The notes below the pieces were generated by a model. The model did no database searches. It saw only the letters and a list, made by a program, of their open reading frames with translations, and was not told the origin of the DNA. From contig NZ_JACHMX010000001.1 in assembly GCF_014205155.1 (NCBI RefSeq), positions 7,812,001 through 7,876,000 on the forward strand: a DNA stretch of 64,000 nt. The letters are read 5' to 3'. The DNA comes from Amycolatopsis umgeniensis. GTDB taxonomy: Bacteria > Actinomycetota > Actinomycetes > Mycobacteriales > Pseudonocardiaceae. Made by a program: the position numbers and the translations under genes. Below, one piece after another: positions 17,168-24,865 of this stretch. The number at the start of each line of letters is the position of its first letter. Position 1 is the stretch's first letter.

Positions 17168-17782
17168 TCAGGAGAGTTTCGTGCCGAGCATGCGGAGCAC
17201 CAGCTCGCTGTACTCCTGGCCCAGCTTCTTCGGTGTCTGGCGGGCGCGGTCGCTGTACCAGCGGGAGACGTCGACGCCGAGCGAGAGCACGGCGCGGGCG
17301 GCGGTATGCGGGTCGCCGACGGTGAACACGCCCGTCCGCACGCCTTCGGAGATGACCTCGCGCACGACCTGCTCGATCCGGCGGCGCAGTTTCGCGACGA
17401 TCTCGAACTCCTCGTCCGGCAGCGCGTGCAGTTCGTACTGCACGACGCGCGCCACGGTGTGCCGCCGCGCGTGCCAGGCCACGAAGTCCTCGACCAGCAG
17501 GCGGATCCGTTCGACGGGGTCGGTCTCGCGTGCGACGACACTCTCGACCAGCGAGAGTGTCTGCTCGTGGCCGTATTTGGAGATCGCGAACAGCAGCGCG
17601 GCCTTGGACGGGAAGTGCACGTACAGCGCCGCGGGGCTCATGCCCGCCGCCGAAGCGATGTCCCGGGTGGTGGTCGCGTGATAGCCGCGCCGCGCGAAGG
17701 ATTCGACCCCGGCCAGCATGAGCCGCCGTGCCGTCTCCGGCTGGACATCGGGCCACAGTTCGGCCGACAGCGACATGGTCAT
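17168..17782 (-). CDS. TetR-family transcriptional repressor
   Basis: This 204-aa protein has an N-terminal HTH at about residues 18-65, containing RRGYHATTTRDIASAAGMS and ALYVHFPSKAALL. This is a textbook TetR DNA-binding domain. A helical ligand-binding domain with WHARRHTVARVVQYELH follows, common in regulators of fatty-acid or acyl-CoA metabolism. The ATG at 17782 is used because GGGAGG lies about 8 nt upstream; a second ATG follows two codons later. It is divergent from two SDR genes, with a palindrome (17850-17867) in the shared region that it most likely binds. It probably represses itself and the SDR operon until an acyl or aromatic ligand binds. The much longer open frame upstream is an antisense shadow of the SDR genes. 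Confidence 0.92.
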   Translation of the reverse strand: MTMSLSAELWPDVQPETARRLMLAGVESFARRGYHATTTRDIASAAGMSPAALYVHFPSKAALLFAISKYGHEQTLSLVESVVARETDPVERIRLLVEDFVAWHARRHTVARVVQYELHALPDEEFEIVAKLRRRIEQVVREVISEGVRTGVFTVGDPHTAARAVLSLGVDVSRWYSDRARQTPKKLGQEYSELVLRMLGTKLS

Positions 17783-17849
17783 CCGCGGATCCTCCCAGAC
17801 GCTCGTACTCCGACGGTGGGCTTGACACCACCTCCGGTCCTTTCCATTG

Positions 17850-17867
17850 TAAGTGAGCGCTCGCTTA
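17850..17867. promoter_or_regulatory. Operator palindrome between tetR and the SDR operon
   Basis: TAAGTGAGCGCTCGCTTA is an 18-bp palindrome with one mismatched pair, placed between the divergent tetR (start 17782) and SDR (start 17907) genes. The half-site GCGAGCGCTCGC-like core is typical of TetR-family operators. Binding here would control both promoters. Confidence 0.7.
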
Positions 17868-17906
17868 GCGGTTGCGCTCGCCGGTGAACACAGAGGAGAT
17901 CGAAGA

Positions 17907-18659
17907 GTGAACTCGTTCAAGGATCGCGTCGCGATCGTCACCGGCGCAAGCCGGGGTATCGGCCTCGGGATCGCCAAGGACCTGGTCGAGCGCGGCGCGA
18001 AGGTGTGCATCACCGCGCGCAAGCCGGAGCCGCTGGCCGAAGCGGTCGCCGAACTGGGCGGTGAGGCCGTCGCGATCGCCGTCCCCGGCAAGGCCGACGA
18101 CACCGCGCACCAGGACGAGGCCGTCGCCAAGACGATCGAGGCCTTCGGGCGGCTGGACATGCTGGTCAACAACACCGGCATCAACCCCGTGTTCGGGCCC
18201 ACCCTGGACATCGAACCGGAAGCCGCCGCGAAGATCTTCGCGGTCAACGTGCTCGCGCCGCTCTCGTGGACGCGCCGGGCGCGCGACGCGTGGATGGGGG
18301 AGCACGGCGGCGCGGTGGTGAACGTCGCGTCCGTCGCCGGGCTCGGCGCGTCGCCCGGGATCGGCATGTACGGCGTCAGCAAGGCCGCGCTGATCCGGCT
18401 CACCAAGGAACTCGGCTTCGAGCTGGGGCCGAAGATCCGGGTGAACGCCGTCGCGCCGGCCGTGGTCAAGACCAAGTTCGCGACGGCGCTGTACGAAGGC
18501 CGGGAAGAAGAGGTCTCCGAGTCGTATCCGATGAAGCGGCTCGGGGTGCCCGCCGACATCGCGAGCGCGGTGTCGTTCCTGCTCTCGGAAGAGGCGGGCT
18601 GGATCACCGGGCAGACCGTCGTCCTCGACGGCGGCGTGACCCTGGCGGGTGGCCTGTGA
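17907..18659 (+). CDS. SDR-family NAD(P)-dependent oxidoreductase (first of pair)
   Basis: This 250-aa classical short-chain dehydrogenase has the cofactor-binding T12-GASRGIG motif, the NNTG block, and catalytic Y155-x3-K159 in MYGVSKAAL. The C-terminal ITGQTVVLDGG is typical of 3-oxoacyl-ACP-reductase-like SDRs. The GTG at 17907 has a GAGGAG SD 8 nt upstream. Its stop overlaps the GTG of the next SDR (GTGA), so the two are translationally coupled. The putative TetR operator lies 40 bp before the start. The substrate is unknown: annotation as FabG would be an overcall, because the genes sit outside the PKS and form their own TetR-controlled unit. Confidence 0.9.
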   Translation: MNSFKDRVAIVTGASRGIGLGIAKDLVERGAKVCITARKPEPLAEAVAELGGEAVAIAVPGKADDTAHQDEAVAKTIEAFGRLDMLVNNTGINPVFGPTLDIEPEAAAKIFAVNVLAPLSWTRRARDAWMGEHGGAVVNVASVAGLGASPGIGMYGVSKAALIRLTKELGFELGPKIRVNAVAPAVVKTKFATALYEGREEEVSESYPMKRLGVPADIASAVSFLLSEEAGWITGQTVVLDGGVTLAGGL

Positions 18660-19441
18660 CCGCGTCGTTCGCCGGAGCCGGTGTCGTCGTCACCGGTGGA
18701 GGCGGGGGCATCGGTGCCGTACTCGCCCGCCGGTTCGCCGCCGAGGGTGCCCGGGTCGTCGTCGGCGACCTGAACGGGGACGCCGCGGCCGAGGTCGCGA
18801 AGGAGATCGGCGGAACCGCCGTGGCCGGGGACGCCGCGAGCGAAGCGGGCGTCGCGTCGCTGATCGAGACGGCGCGCGAAACCCTCGGCGAGATCGATGT
18901 CTTCTGTGCCAACGCCGGGATCGCGCCGATGGGCGGCGTGGAGGCGCCGGAGGAGGACTGGGCGCGGATCTGGGACGTCAACGTGATGGCGCACGTGCGC
19001 GCGGCCCGGCTGTTGCTGCCGGTGTGGCTCGAGCGCGGCCGAGGGCATTTCATCTCGACGGTGTCGGCGGCGGGACTGCTGACCAGCCTCGGTTCGGCGT
19101 CGTACTCGGTGACCAAACACGGCGCGCTCGCCTTCGCCGAATGGCTTTCGGCGACGTACCGGCATCGCGGGCTCACCGTGCAGGCGATCTGCCCGCAAGG
19201 CGTGCGGACGGCGATGCTGGAGAACACGGGTCCGGCGGGCGAACTGCTCATGGGCGCCTCGGCGATCCAGCCGGAGCAGGTCGCGGACGCGTTGTTCGAG
19301 GCCATCGAGGCGGAACGCTTCCTGGTGCTGCCGCATCCCGAGGTCGCGGAGTACTACGCCGCGCGGGCCACGCAGACCGACCGCTGGCTCGGCGGGATGA
19401 ACAAACTGCAGCGCAAGGTGGAGCAGGTCGTCGGCGAATGA
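18656..19441 (+). CDS. SDR-family oxidoreductase (second of pair)
   Basis: This 261-aa protein has the Rossmann motif TGGGGGIG at about residues 14-21, the ANAG block, and catalytic Y150-x3-K154 in SYSVTKHGALAFAEW. The C-terminal third (PQGVRTAML, then ERFLVLPHPEVAEYYAARA) is typical of SDRs in actinobacterial degradation clusters. These often accompany an acyl-CoA or alcohol dehydrogenase, not fatty-acid synthesis. The GTG start overlaps the upstream SDR stop by 4 nt. The two SDRs are not close copies, so they may catalyse successive oxidations. A bidirectional terminator follows. Confidence 0.9.
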   Translation: MTASFAGAGVVVTGGGGGIGAVLARRFAAEGARVVVGDLNGDAAAEVAKEIGGTAVAGDAASEAGVASLIETARETLGEIDVFCANAGIAPMGGVEAPEEDWARIWDVNVMAHVRAARLLLPVWLERGRGHFISTVSAAGLLTSLGSASYSVTKHGALAFAEWLSATYRHRGLTVQAICPQGVRTAMLENTGPAGELLMGASAIQPEQVADALFEAIEAERFLVLPHPEVAEYYAARATQTDRWLGGMNKLQRKVEQVVGE

Positions 19442-19447
19442 CCGGAA

Positions 19448-19479
19448 CGGGCCGCGACCGTGCGCGCGGTCGCGGCCCG
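19448..19479. terminator. Bidirectional terminator between SDR and carbonic anhydrase genes
   Basis: A perfect 13-bp GC-only stem (CGGGCCGCGACCG paired with CGGTCGCGGCCCG) with a 6-nt loop lies in the 46-bp gap between two convergent genes. It has no T-run, as is usual for high-GC actinobacterial terminators. Confidence 0.8.
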
Positions 19480-19487
19480 CGTCCCGT

Positions 19488-19976
19488 TCAGGCGACCTCG
19501 TTCAGTTTTCCGGTGGCCACGTCGAACACGAACCCGCGGACGGAATCCTTCTCGGGGATGAACGGGCTGTTCTTGATGCGCGCGATCGACTGGCGGACGT
19601 CGTCGTCGAGGTCGCCGAAGGCTTCGGCGGCCCAGGACGGTTTGACGCCGACGTCTTCCTGGATGGATTTCTTGAATCCGTCGTCGGTGAAGGTCAGCAT
19701 TCCGCAGTCGGTGTGGTGGATGAGGATGATTTCCGTCGTGCCGAGCAGTCGCTGGCTGATCGCGAGGGAACGGATTTCGTCCTCGGTGACGACGCCGCCC
19801 GCGTTGCGGATGACGTGCGCTTCGCCTTCCTTGAGGCCGAGGACGCCGTAAACGTTGATACGGGCGTCCATACAGGCGAGTACGGCGACGTGCTTGGCGG
19901 GCGGCAAGGGAAGCGGCCCGGAAAAGCGTGCGGCGTAGTCGGCGTTGTTGGCCAGGAGTTCGTCGGTGACCGACAT
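19488..19976 (-). CDS. Beta-class carbonic anhydrase
   Basis: This 162-aa protein interconverts CO2 and bicarbonate. The zinc ligands and catalytic dyad of the beta class are present: C35-x-D37-x-R39 in ACMDARINV, and H88-x2-C91 in HHTDCGM. It is short, like the compact mycobacterial and actinobacterial enzymes. The ATG at 19976 has a GGAAGGG SD; an upstream open frame is non-coding. It is convergent with the SDR operon and divergent from the small secreted protein. It may help supply bicarbonate for carboxylases such as acetyl-CoA carboxylase, but no direct link to the nearby PKS is visible. Confidence 0.92.
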   Translation of the reverse strand: MSVTDELLANNADYAARFSGPLPLPPAKHVAVLACMDARINVYGVLGLKEGEAHVIRNAGGVVTEDEIRSLAISQRLLGTTEIILIHHTDCGMLTFTDDGFKKSIQEDVGVKPSWAAEAFGDLDDDVRQSIARIKNSPFIPEKDSVRGFVFDVATGKLNEVA

Positions 19977-20169
19977 GGTGATCCCTTCCGATCGGCGTAG
20001 GAACGAGTGGACCGTTGGGATGCACGCATGCGCAACCATGCCCATGAGCTGGGACCGGGAGCTGAAGGGGACTGCTGTCAAGGCGACTCGCCAGGCGTAA
20101 GGCGGTTGATCTTCGCCGGGGGATCGGCCACTGTGGTCGTGGGGTCTTGCTCGCGGTAAGGAAAACTCA

Positions 20170-20505
20170 ATGAACAAGCGCTTCGTGGTCCGTGGGGCCG
20201 TTCTCGCCGCGACCCTCGCGGGCTCGGTGCTCACCGGGGGAACGGCGATGGCGAGCACCGCGGAACCGTGCGCCGCCGGGGCGTCCGGTGACGTCGCGGC
20301 GGCTTCCTGCACGCCGTACCGCAAGCAGAGTGAGGGCTGGAGCAGCAAAACCTCCTGTAACCGCGCCGGCAACGAGGGCGCGCAGGCGATGCGCTGGACC
20401 GGCTGGAACTGCAACAAGGCGCTGGCGGGCTGGGAGCTGTGGGTGCGCACCTGCACCGCGCTGGCCGCCGAGAAGGACGCGGTGACCACGCGCGAAACCG
20501 TCTGA
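20170..20505 (+). CDS. Small secreted cysteine-containing protein
   Basis: This 111-aa protein has a clear Sec signal peptide: basic MNKR, a hydrophobic core, and probable cleavage after A28 in TAMA. The mature part of about 83 residues has five cysteines (34, 47, 63, 81, 95) and several tryptophans, and is probably disulfide-stabilised. No family is recognised. An AAGGAA SD sits 6 nt before the ATG at 20170. It stands alone, divergent from the carbonic anhydrase, and is closed by a strong terminator. An extracellular structural or inhibitor role is possible but unsupported. Confidence 0.75.
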   Translation: MNKRFVVRGAVLAATLAGSVLTGGTAMASTAEPCAAGASGDVAAASCTPYRKQSEGWSSKTSCNRAGNEGAQAMRWTGWNCNKALAGWELWVRTCTALAAEKDAVTTRETV

Positions 20506-20512
20506 TCCGTGC

Positions 20513-20549
20513 AGGGCCGCCCCCGGTGTGAAACATCCGGGGCGGCCCT
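20513..20549 (+). terminator. Terminator after the small secreted protein
   Basis: An 11-bp perfect stem, AGGGCCGCCCC pairing with GGGGCGGCCCT, is extended by two more pairs past a bulge. It has a loop of about 10 nt and lies 8 nt after the stop codon. Confidence 0.85.
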
Positions 20550-21002
20550 GTCACTATTCTGGATGTCCACAGTGGACGGCCTGTTTTCGGTCAAGCGATC
20601 GCTTCGCCGATGTGGTGTGCCGATGACCGGTCACCCGCCTCGTGAATCCGTAGGCACAGGCGCCGAGATCTACCTTAAATCAATGTTAAGCATCGGCGGA
20701 TTCGGTGCTATCTTGACTGAGCGAAACGCGAGAAGTTCTTCACGCGGAATTCGCCCCTCATCCCTCGTGGTGCGGGCCCGCCGCGGAGGTTCGGTTACCG
20801 AATCTGCCGCTGAGCTGAGGATTCTCCTGCTGGGACGCCGATACCGAACCTTCGGTACGGGCTGTCCGCACGGTGGGTTCGGTGGCCACGAACTGCTGCG
20901 GAATTCGTTGACCCCATGGAGAGCCGGTTCGTAGTGTTTGCCGAGTCTTGGGCAGGGACGGCTTTGGTGGACACGAATGGCTCAGGCAGAAGGGGGCTTT
21001 CC
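20550..21002. other. Intergenic region upstream of the PAS-LuxR regulator
   Basis: No gene is seen in about 450 bp. It contains a CTTAA-n7-TTAAG inverted repeat at 20674-20690 in a locally AT-richer patch, and the ACCGAA/TTCGGT palindromes listed separately. An in-frame ATG at 20916 would lengthen the regulator by 29 residues, but it has a poorer SD than 21003. Confidence 0.5.
20790..20857. promoter_or_regulatory. Paired palindromes upstream of the PAS-LuxR gene
   Basis: TTCGGTTACCGAA (20790-20802; two perfect 6-nt arms) and TACCGAACCTTCGGTA (20842-20857; two perfect 7-nt arms) share the half-site ACCGAA but differ in centre spacing. A further single half-site, GGTTCGGT, lies near 20876-20883. 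A shared half-site repeated in a promoter region suggests operators for a dimeric regulator, possibly the PAS-LuxR product or a LAL. Confidence 0.5.
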
Positions 21003-21668
21003 ATGGCCGGCATCCGAACGATTTCCCCGATCGGCAAGTGGGCTTTCGACGCGGGTCGTACCGCGCGGCCCGGAATCATCAGCGAATTCGTGGAAGTCGC
21101 CGACATGCCACTGGCGGCGCTCAGTGCCGGACTGCGGCTCGGCGGGGGCAACGCCGCCTTCTTCCGGCTGCTCGGCCGCCGTCCCGCCGACGTGCTCGGC
21201 GAATCGTTCCCCGAACTCGTCACCACCGGTCCCGATCACCTGCGCGACCGGCTGAACCGGGTCGCCGAAGGCTGGGAGCAGCGGTTTCGCGGCAGCGTCA
21301 CCGGGCTCGGATCCGGCGGTGCCGAGAGGCTGACCATCGTGGCCGGCCGGATGCGGGCGCCGGGTACGGCGATCCTGCTGACCGTGCTCCCGGAGGCGGG
21401 GCCCGCCGCGGCCCGCGCCGAGCAGCTGAGCTCGGTCAACGACATCGAGGCGAAGATCCTCCAGGGCATCGCCAGCGGCTTGTCCAGCCTGGAGATGGCC
21501 GACAAGTACTACCTGAGCCGCCAGGGGATCGACTACCACGTCGCCCGGTTGCAGCGGAAGTTCAAGGCGCGCAACCGGGTCGAACTGGTTTCGCGGGCCT
21601 TCGCCACCGGTCTGCTCGACTCGACCGCCTGGCCGCCGCGGGTACCGGAGTCCCGGCGCGCGAGCTGA
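21003..21668 (+). CDS. PAS-LuxR type cluster-situated regulator
   Basis: This 221-aa protein has an N-terminal PAS-like fold at about residues 15-130, with GGNAAFFRLLGRRPADVLG and a later sheet with RLTIVAGRM. A C-terminal LuxR-type HTH lies at about 150-205, with ILQGIASGLSSLEMADKYYLSRQGIDYHV. The small PAS-plus-LuxR layout matches activators found inside polyene and other macrolide clusters (PimM/PteF-like). These are usually pathway-specific positive regulators. The ATG at 21003 follows an AAGGGGG SD by 6 nt. It lies upstream of four LAL genes on the same side as the PKS operon and probably activates the cluster. The HTH differs from PimM-type helices in its YYLSRQGIDYH core, so its target sequence may differ. 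Confidence 0.8.
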   Translation: MAGIRTISPIGKWAFDAGRTARPGIISEFVEVADMPLAALSAGLRLGGGNAAFFRLLGRRPADVLGESFPELVTTGPDHLRDRLNRVAEGWEQRFRGSVTGLGSGGAERLTIVAGRMRAPGTAILLTVLPEAGPAAARAEQLSSVNDIEAKILQGIASGLSSLEMADKYYLSRQGIDYHVARLQRKFKARNRVELVSRAFATGLLDSTAWPPRVPESRRAS

Positions 21669-21808
21669 TCGCCCCGGACTTGACGTGCGGGTGGCCGCCA
21701 CGTGACGGAGGCGTGCGATTACGGTGCGGTCCCAGTGAACGGTCCGGGCATCGTCGCCGGTCGCGGTCGTATTTCGGAAGAATTCGTAATGACCTTCGAG
21801 GCATCTTC

Positions 21809-21820
21809 GCTCATCTGAGC
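21809..21820. promoter_or_regulatory. Palindrome copy 1 upstream of the LAL block
   Basis: GCTCATCTGAGC, followed by GGGCAGG. The arms GCTCA/TGAGC are perfectly complementary around a 2-nt centre. A second copy lies 194 bp downstream with the same flanking GGCAGG, so a shared binding protein is likely. Confidence 0.45.
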
Positions 21821-22002
21821 GGGCAGGTCGGCCGGAGCGGACGCCGGGTGGCCGTCTGGGGTAAACCTGGATGTCGTGGGCCGTTCACAATCCATTCCCT
21901 GTAGCGCGATCTTCTGTCACACTTCGTCGTGCCGTGCTCGCGTGAGGTGTCGCGCCGAGCGGGGCCTGCCTGCCCGCGGAGTCGTGCGTTCGTGGCACTT
22001 GT

Positions 22003-22014
22003 GCTCATTTGAGC
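22003..22014. promoter_or_regulatory. Palindrome copy 2 upstream of the LAL block
   Basis: GCTCATTTGAGC, followed by GGCAGG, about 145 bp before the LAL start. It is identical to copy 1 except at one central base. Confidence 0.45.
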
Positions 22015-22159
22015 GGCAGGCATCCCCGTAGCGAGGGATAACCCTCGCCGGGGTTGGCCGGTCTATTCGGTAAGACGATCACACGATGAGATGGAAGCAC
22101 GTAAGCGTTTGTTCGCTCTGTGTGACGGCAGCGACCCGATGGGACGACAGGAGGCGGAG

Positions 22160-24865
22160 ATGGTGGACGCCAACAGACCCGGGCGCACGCTGGCCGGACG
22201 CGACGACGAGCTGCGCCGGCTCGCCGCACGGCTGAGCACTGGTGCGCCTGGTGAAGGCTCCGTCATCGTCGTACGAGGACAAGCGGGCATCGGCAAGTCC
22301 AGCCTGCTGGACACCGCGCTGGCCGCGCTCACGGACACTGTCGTCTGCCGGGGTACCGGTGTGCCGGGGGACGGGACGGCGGTCTCGCGGGAACTGCTCG
22401 CGGGACTGCGCCGGGCCGGTGCGCGGGTCTCGGGTCCGGACGATTTCGCCGCCTGGTACGAGGATTTCGCCGCCTGGGCGGGCGGGCGGCGCGCGATCGT
22501 GCTCGCCGTCGACGACGTGCAATGGTGTGATGAACCGACCTTGCGCTGGCTGAGTCTCCTCGCCCGTCACGCGACCAGACTGCCGCTGCGGATGGTCCTG
22601 GTCCGGTCGGCCGCCGACGGACCGGACGGCGCGGCGGAACGGCTGGCGGATCTCGAATCCTGGTACGGCACCGAAGTGCTCGACCTCGGCCCGCTGCCCG
22701 CGGAGGCCGTCGCCTCGCTGGCGCGCGAGGCCGTCGGATCGGAACCGGGGGAAGCTTTCGTGCGGCACTGCGTCGAGCAGTCCGGCGGCAATCCCTTGCT
22801 GCTGCGGGAGATGCTCGACGAACTGGGCAAGGTCGCGGCCGGGGTCGCGCCGGTGGCCGGATCCGCGGCGGGATCCGCGCTGATCCACTCCCTGTTCGCC
22901 GGCGTCCCGGACTACGCCCGGTCCGTGGCCACCGCCATCGCGGTACTCGGCGGTCAGGACCTGTCCTTGGTCGCCCGGCTGGCCAAGGTGCCCGCCCGCA
23001 CCGCCGGAACCGCCGTCGACCTGTTGCGGAGTCAGCACATCCTTGCGCCGGAAGGGTTCTCCTTCCGTCACGATCCGGTGCGGGAAGGGCTGCTCGACGC
23101 TCTCGAACCCGCCGAACTCGGCCGGTGGCGGCGTACCGCGGCGATCCTGCTGAGCGACGCGGCCGGGTCGCCGGAAGAGGTGGCCGAGCACCTGCTCGAA
23201 CTCGGCGAGCTCGACTCGTGGATGGTCGACCTGCTGCGCGACGCCGCGAGCTGCGCCTGCGACCGGGGCGCGCCCTGGGACGCGCTGCGCTACCTCCGGC
23301 CCGCGGCCGCGGCGAGGCCCTCCGACGGGGCCTTGGCCGTCCAACTCGCCGAGACGGTCGCGATGCTGGAACCGGACAGCGGCTTCGACCTCCTGCGCCG
23401 CGCGCTCGAACTGCAGCAGGATCCGGTCGACCGGGCGCGGGCCGCGGTGAAACTGGGCCGCGCGGCGCTCGTCGCCCGTCGCTGCGGAACCGCCGTCACC
23501 GTGCTGGACAGGGTGCTCACCGTGCTCGGCGGCGAGATGGACCAGCAACTGCGGGGCCACCTCGAAGGGCTGCTGTGCCTGGTGGGCATCGAAGATCGCG
23601 ACAGCCTGGCGAAGCTCGACGCCCGGATCCAGCCCCGGGACGAGGACGGCCCGGAAGCCGTCGTCGACGCCAGGCATCTGGCCGTTTGCGCCGTCGTCGC
23701 CGCACTCGACGGAACCCGGCCGCGCGAGGCCGCCGAATGGGCGATGCGCGCGATCCGCGGGTACACCCCGACCACCGACGATTCGGCCGTCAGTTCCGCC
23801 GTGCTGGCGCTGCTGCTGGCCGACGAGGTCGACGTCGCCAAAGACGAACTGACCAGGGCCATCGAGCTCGTCCCGGCCCAGCGCAGCGAGTACCTCGCCT
23901 TCCGCGGCCTGCTCGGCCACTGGTGCGGGGACCTCGCCACCGCGGCCGCCGACGCCGGACAGGCGTACGCGCTCAGCCGCCGCGCCGAAGGGCGCACCGG
24001 CGGCGTGGTCCCGCGTATCGCGCTCGCGACCGTCGCGGCCCAGCAGGGCGAGACCGCGAAGGCGATGAAGTTGTTGCGGGAAGCGGATTCCCCGCAGTTG
24101 TGGGACCACACGGTGATGCGCCCGTGGTTCCAGCTCGTCGACGCGCGGGTGCATTGGGCGGCGGGGGACCGCGAGGCGGCGCTGAAGCTGTTCCACCGCT
24201 GCGGGGAGAGCCTCGCCGACGTCGGCATCGCCAACCCGCTGCTGGCGCCGTGGTGGTTCGAAGCCGCCTGCCTGCTGGCGGGTGAGGGAGAATTCGAGGC
24301 CGCGGCGGACCTCGCGGCCGAAGGGGGCGAACCGGCCGAGCGATGGGGCACCCCGCGCGCGATCGGGATGGCCCGGCTCGCGACCGCGGTCGCCACCCGC
24401 GGTCCCGATCGGATCGCGTTGATCGACGAGGCGGCGGGCATTCTGGCCGGGTCTCCCGCCCGGCTCGAGGAGGCGCTGGCGGAGTTCCACCTCGGCCGCG
24501 CGCTCGTCGAAACGGGGGACAGCGCCGCCGCGCGTATCCGCCTGCGGCGCTGCGTCGAGCTGAGTTTGCGTACAGGGGACCGCTTTCTGCTCCGCCGGGC
24601 CCAGCGGACCGCCGCCGAGGCCGGCATCCCGAGCGAGGTTTCCCCGCTGGATTCGCTGAGCCCCGCCGAACGGCATATCGCCCGGCTCGCCGGGCGCGGG
24701 GTCAGCAACCGGGTCATCGCGGAACGCCTCTTCGTCACCGTTCGGACGATCGAAACGCATCTGACGAGCGTGTACCGCAAATTGCGGATCACCGGGCGGG
24801 CCGAGCTGGCCGTGCTGCTCGGCCACGTCGATGACCGTCCCGTTCTGCTCGAAGGTGCCCGATGA
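22160..24865 (+). CDS. LAL-family regulator 1 (intact P-loop)
   Basis: This 901-aa large ATP-binding LuxR regulator has an N-terminal AAA-like ATPase with Walker A GQAGIGKSS (K46) and Walker B VLAVDDVQW. A long helical, TPR-like middle follows. The C-terminal LuxR HTH occupies about the last 60 residues (LSPAERHIARLAGRGVSNRVIAERL). LALs activate large secondary-metabolite operons in an ATP-dependent way. The ATG at 22160 has an AGGAGG SD 5 nt upstream. Its stop overlaps the start of the next LAL (ATGA), so the genes are coupled. Of the four LALs here it alone keeps the canonical P-loop lysine, so it may be the ATP-driven member of the set. Confidence 0.9.
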   Translation: MVDANRPGRTLAGRDDELRRLAARLSTGAPGEGSVIVVRGQAGIGKSSLLDTALAALTDTVVCRGTGVPGDGTAVSRELLAGLRRAGARVSGPDDFAAWYEDFAAWAGGRRAIVLAVDDVQWCDEPTLRWLSLLARHATRLPLRMVLVRSAADGPDGAAERLADLESWYGTEVLDLGPLPAEAVASLAREAVGSEPGEAFVRHCVEQSGGNPLLLREMLDELGKVAAGVAPVAGSAAGSALIHSLFAGVPDYARSVATAIAVLGGQDLSLVARLAKVPARTAGTAVDLLRSQHILAPEGFSFRHDPVREGLLDALEPAELGRWRRTAAILLSDAAGSPEEVAEHLLELGELDSWMVDLLRDAASCACDRGAPWDALRYLRPAAAARPSDGALAVQLAETVAMLEPDSGFDLLRRALELQQDPVDRARAAVKLGRAALVARRCGTAVTVLDRVLTVLGGEMDQQLRGHLEGLLCLVGIEDRDSLAKLDARIQPRDEDGPEAVVDARHLAVCAVVAALDGTRPREAAEWAMRAIRGYTPTTDDSAVSSAVLALLLADEVDVAKDELTRAIELVPAQRSEYLAFRGLLGHWCGDLATAAADAGQAYALSRRAEGRTGGVVPRIALATVAAQQGETAKAMKLLREADSPQLWDHTVMRPWFQLVDARVHWAAGDREAALKLFHRCGESLADVGIANPLLAPWWFEAACLLAGEGEFEAAADLAAEGGEPAERWGTPRAIGMARLATAVATRGPDRIALIDEAAGILAGSPARLEEALAEFHLGRALVETGDSAAARIRLRRCVELSLRTGDRFLLRRAQRTAAEAGIPSEVSPLDSLSPAERHIARLAGRGVSNRVIAERLFVTVRTIETHLTSVYRKLRITGRAELAVLLGHVDDRPVLLEGAR

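Larger units (their letters stand above)
21669..22159. other. Intergenic region upstream of the LAL regulator block
   Basis: No gene is found in about 490 bp. It contains two copies of a GCTCAT-N-TGAGC palindrome (listed separately) and presumably the promoter for the three-gene LAL unit. The in-frame ATG codons at 22091 and 22139 lack good SD sequences, so the region is treated as non-coding up to 22160. Confidence 0.5.

Noticed and set aside
17168..19336. A 722-codon minus-strand frame as one protein
   Set aside because: Only the last 204 codons are a TetR protein with its own SD. The rest is antisense to the two SDR genes and has no recognisable content.
20916..21002. Upstream ATG giving a longer PAS-LuxR protein
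   Set aside because: The extension lacks PAS features, and ATG 21003 has a much better SD (AAGGGGG).
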